From contig DCAJ01000009.1 of NCBI GenBank assembly GCA_002311455.1, positions 2,256-10,657 of the forward strand: a stretch of DNA of 8,402 bases. Reading direction: 5' to 3'. The notes beneath the pieces were generated by a model that saw only the letters and a list, made by a program, of their open reading frames with translations, was not told the origin of the DNA and did no database searches. This document shows, piece by piece, positions 6,416 through 8,402 of the stretch (position 1 is its first letter; each line of letters begins with the position of its first letter). A program made the translations under genes and the position numbers. Origin of the DNA: Anaerolineales bacterium UBA1136. GTDB taxonomy: Bacteria > Chloroflexota > Anaerolineae > Anaerolineales > UBA11657.

Positions 6416-7807
6416 ATGACCAACATAGCTCCTTATGTAGAGGTAGTAGGACCTAGTTCAGATGCAAACACTACCATTGTTGTGAAGGCACCGCGACTGT
6501 TTGATGGGACTGGTAAGTTCTATGAGAATGGTGCTAGTATTTGGATAGAGGGTTCAGAGATTAAAGCGATTTACGGTACAGAATCTCCTGCGCCATTGCG
6601 CGGTGCTCAAGTATTGGAATTCGAGGATGGTTGTATATTGCCAGGTCTAATGGATTCGCATGTACATCTGATTTATGGTACAGCTGATCGTATGAGTGGA
6701 CCAAGATCGTATGATGATGTTAACGATCTCGATAGTGACGCCTTGATGTTGCTGCGTACTGTACGAAATGGATATCGCCATGCTCTAAGGTCTGGTGTTA
6801 CTACCATGCGTGACGCGGGTTCTAGAAACAGAATAACCTTTGACTTGAAAGAGGGTATAAGTGCTGGGCTGTATCGCGGTTTCCCAACTTTGCACGCGTG
6901 TGGTCGAAGTATTACTATTACTGGTGGTCATTTTCATTTCTGCCATGAGGAGGCTGATGGTGAAGAAGAGTGCCGTAAAGCAGTCCGCACATTAGTGAAA
7001 GAGGGTGCTGACTTTATAAAGATTATGGGCTCAGGCGGTGGGACTTATGTTACAGATAATCGTAGGCCATCTTTTGATGTGGATGAACTAAAAATGATTG
7101 TGAATGAAACACATCGTCATGGCAAATTCTGTACTGTGCACTGTATTGCCACTCAGTCGATCGAGAATGCGCTTGATGCGGGTGTTGACTGTATAGAGCA
7201 TTATGAGTTTGTTGAAATGGATTATAAGAGAAGATTGGATCCCAGAATTGGGGAACGTATGATAGAGCAAAATGTATTTCTTAGTCCAACTATTCAGACT
7301 GGGTACAGGGGATTAGAGAAAATGCGAAAGTTGGCTGAGGAACGATCTTTAACGCAGGCTGAGCAAGAGCAACTTACATTCCTTGAGTGGAAGCAAGAGG
7401 GCCAGGTATATATAACAGGGAAGCTCTATGAGATGGGAGCTACCAAGTTTCTTATGGGTACTGATGCTATAGGGGAATTTGGGGATTATGGTATTGGTCT
7501 GAAGTTAATGGTTGATGGTGGTCTCTCCAATGAGGCGGCACTGTTCGCTGCTACGAGAAACACTGCTGAGGCTCTTAATATCATGGACAAGGCTGGTACT
7601 CTAGAAGTAGGTAAAGACGCTGACATAACTGTAGTAGATGGTAATCCGATGAAGGAAATAGAGGCTGTCCAAAGAGTTACTCAAGTAATCAAAGCTGGAT
7701 ATCCATTGCCTATGGAGGGATTGGGGCTTTTCCCGCATAATCCTGGAGCTGCAGTAGTTACGCGTAGGCCCTTACCTAAGAATCCACAGGTAATCAAGAA
7801 CCCTTAA
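6416..7807 (+). CDS. Amidohydrolase-superfamily metal-dependent hydrolase (imidazolonepropionase/Xaa-Pro dipeptidase-like)
   Basis: A 463-residue TIM-barrel amidohydrolase. The start follows GAGG (6404-6407) by 8 bases. The two-metal site is complete: His82 and His84 in MDSHVHL, Lys202 in FIKIMGSGGG (the lysine expected to be carboxylated), His242 in TVHC, His262 in IEHYEF, and the catalytic Asp350 in MGTDA. The TTMRDAGS motif after strand 2, and an ending of TLEVGKDADITVVDGNP (the small beta-sandwich domain), are typical of the branch that includes imidazolonepropionase-like proteins and Xaa-Pro dipeptidases. Such enzymes hydrolyse amide or cyclic amide bonds; which one cannot be read here. 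No signal peptide is visible, so it should be cytosolic. It is probably co-transcribed with the M20 homologue 84 bases upstream, and may be the hydrolase that does the work in this cluster given its neighbour's altered metal site. Confidence 0.9.
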   Translation: MTNIAPYVEVVGPSSDANTTIVVKAPRLFDGTGKFYENGASIWIEGSEIKAIYGTESPAPLRGAQVLEFEDGCILPGLMDSHVHLIYGTADRMSGPRSYDDVNDLDSDALMLLRTVRNGYRHALRSGVTTMRDAGSRNRITFDLKEGISAGLYRGFPTLHACGRSITITGGHFHFCHEEADGEEECRKAVRTLVKEGADFIKIMGSGGGTYVTDNRRPSFDVDELKMIVNETHRHGKFCTVHCIATQSIENALDAGVDCIEHYEFVEMDYKRRLDPRIGERMIEQNVFLSPTIQTGYRGLEKMRKLAEERSLTQAEQEQLTFLEWKQEGQVYITGKLYEMGATKFLMGTDAIGEFGDYGIGLKLMVDGGLSNEAALFAATRNTAEALNIMDKAGTLEVGKDADITVVDGNPMKEIEAVQRVTQVIKAGYPLPMEGLGLFPHNPGAAVVTRRPLPKNPQVIKNP

Positions 7808-7854
7808 TTTTATACTGATGAATACTATGGCATTGAGTAATGATCGTTTGGGTT

Positions 7855-7884
7855 TTGTTTAACTGATTTGAAAGTTTATATAAT
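7855..7884 (+). promoter_or_regulatory. Candidate sigma-70-type promoter just before the GGT start
   Basis: A perfect TATAAT lies at 7879-7884, with TTGTTT (first three bases of the -35 consensus) at 7855-7860 and an 18-base spacer. Transcription would begin near 7891, only about 4 bases before the GTG at 7895. The surrounding sequence is very AT-rich, so a chance match is possible. Confidence 0.4.
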
Positions 7885-7894
7885 ATAAATTGCT

Positions 7895-8402
7895 GTGATT
7901 AAAGAACCTAGTGCAACCGGGGTGGTGGCAAGTCCCCATTATCTAGCGACTGAAGTCGGCGTTAGATTGCTGGCTCAAGGGGGAAATGCGTTTGATGCAG
8001 CTGTAGGTGTTTCCTTGGCCATTGGTGTAGTACAACCATATCATTCTGGAATTGGCGGGGGTGGTTCGATTGCTTATTTCACAAAACAAGGATCGTTCGG
8101 ATGTTATCAGGGTCGTGGGAGTGCACCTGCGCTGCTGAAGCGCAATTTGTTCATAGAAGAGAATGACACACCTAATTATAAACTTGCTAGAAATGGATCG
8201 ATTGCCTGTGTAGTCCCAGCGTTGGTCCCCACATTAAGGTTAATGCATGATGCTTTTGGTGGTCTCGCGTGGAAAACCATCTTAGGCAAAGTTATTCCGT
8301 TAGCTAGAGAGGGTTTTCTCGCGGATAAATTCATGGCTCAGCAGACAAACAATGTTGATGCTAGAGAAAAAATGGATAGTCATGCAAATACAGGATTATT
8401 TT
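7895..8402 (+). CDS. Gamma-glutamyltransferase-family protein (N-terminal part, runs off the window)
   Basis: The frame is open from GTG at 7895 to the window end (169 full codons); the nearest upstream in-frame stop is TAA at 7886, so GTG is the only sensible start. The translation matches the large-subunit N-terminus of gamma-glutamyltransferases, N-terminal nucleophile hydrolases that cleave or transfer gamma-glutamyl groups. It shows ASPHYLATEVG near residue 12, QGGNAFDAAV at 28-37, QPYHSGIGGGG at 47-57, and GRGSAP at 73-78. There Arg74 aligns with the glutamate-binding Arg of the usual RETAP motif, whose next residue is Gly instead of Glu. The REGF segment follows further on. The self-cleavage Thr lies beyond the window, so activity cannot be judged. 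There is no signal peptide: the fold begins within about ten residues of the start, unlike the exported GGTs of many bacteria. There is no Shine-Dalgarno sequence, and a perfect -10 box sits 10 bases upstream. Confidence 0.88.
   Translation, partial: MIKEPSATGVVASPHYLATEVGVRLLAQGGNAFDAAVGVSLAIGVVQPYHSGIGGGGSIAYFTKQGSFGCYQGRGSAPALLKRNLFIEENDTPNYKLARNGSIACVVPALVPTLRLMHDAFGGLAWKTILGKVIPLAREGFLADKFMAQQTNNVDAREKMDSHANTGLF

Overview
This window looks like part of a bacterial catabolic gene cluster. It is moderately AT-rich, and all eight genes lie on the + strand with short gaps of 36 to 101 bases. The best clue to the host is the solute-binding lipoprotein. Right after its lipobox cysteine it carries a Val/Glu/Lys-rich linker with VEKE-type repeats, a pattern I associate with Chloroflexota (for example the marine SAR202 clade). 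That assignment is an inference from one protein and was not tested by any search.

Layout: (1) 1-621, the 3' part of an aminotransferase-like gene that lacks the catalytic lysine; (2) 723-1892, an intact PLP aminotransferase with a GTG start; (3) 1971-2996, a D-2-hydroxyacid dehydrogenase; (4) 3033-4412, a family 5 (peptide/nickel-type) ABC substrate-binding lipoprotein that stops early and has no permease or ATPase genes nearby; (5) 4477-4827, a RidA-family enamine/imine deaminase; (6) 4877-6331, an M20-family hydrolase with several metal-ligand positions substituted; (7) 6416-7807, an amidohydrolase with a complete metal site; (8) 7895 to the window end, the N-terminal part of a gamma-glutamyltransferase-like protein, possibly on a leaderless transcript.

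A plausible joint role is breakdown of an amide- or peptide-linked amino compound. The binding protein would capture it, the GGT, amidohydrolase and M20 proteins would cut gamma-glutamyl or amide bonds, the aminotransferase would make a 2-oxo acid, the dehydrogenase would interconvert 2-oxo and 2-hydroxy acids, and RidA would clear reactive imines from PLP chemistry. The substrate cannot be read from the sequence. The most unusual features are two enzyme homologues with degraded active sites (aminotransferase-like and M20), the shortened binding protein, and the promoter placed almost on top of the GGT start codon. I saw no rRNA, tRNA, CRISPR array, insertion sequence or transposase. No stretch over 300 bases lacks a gene.
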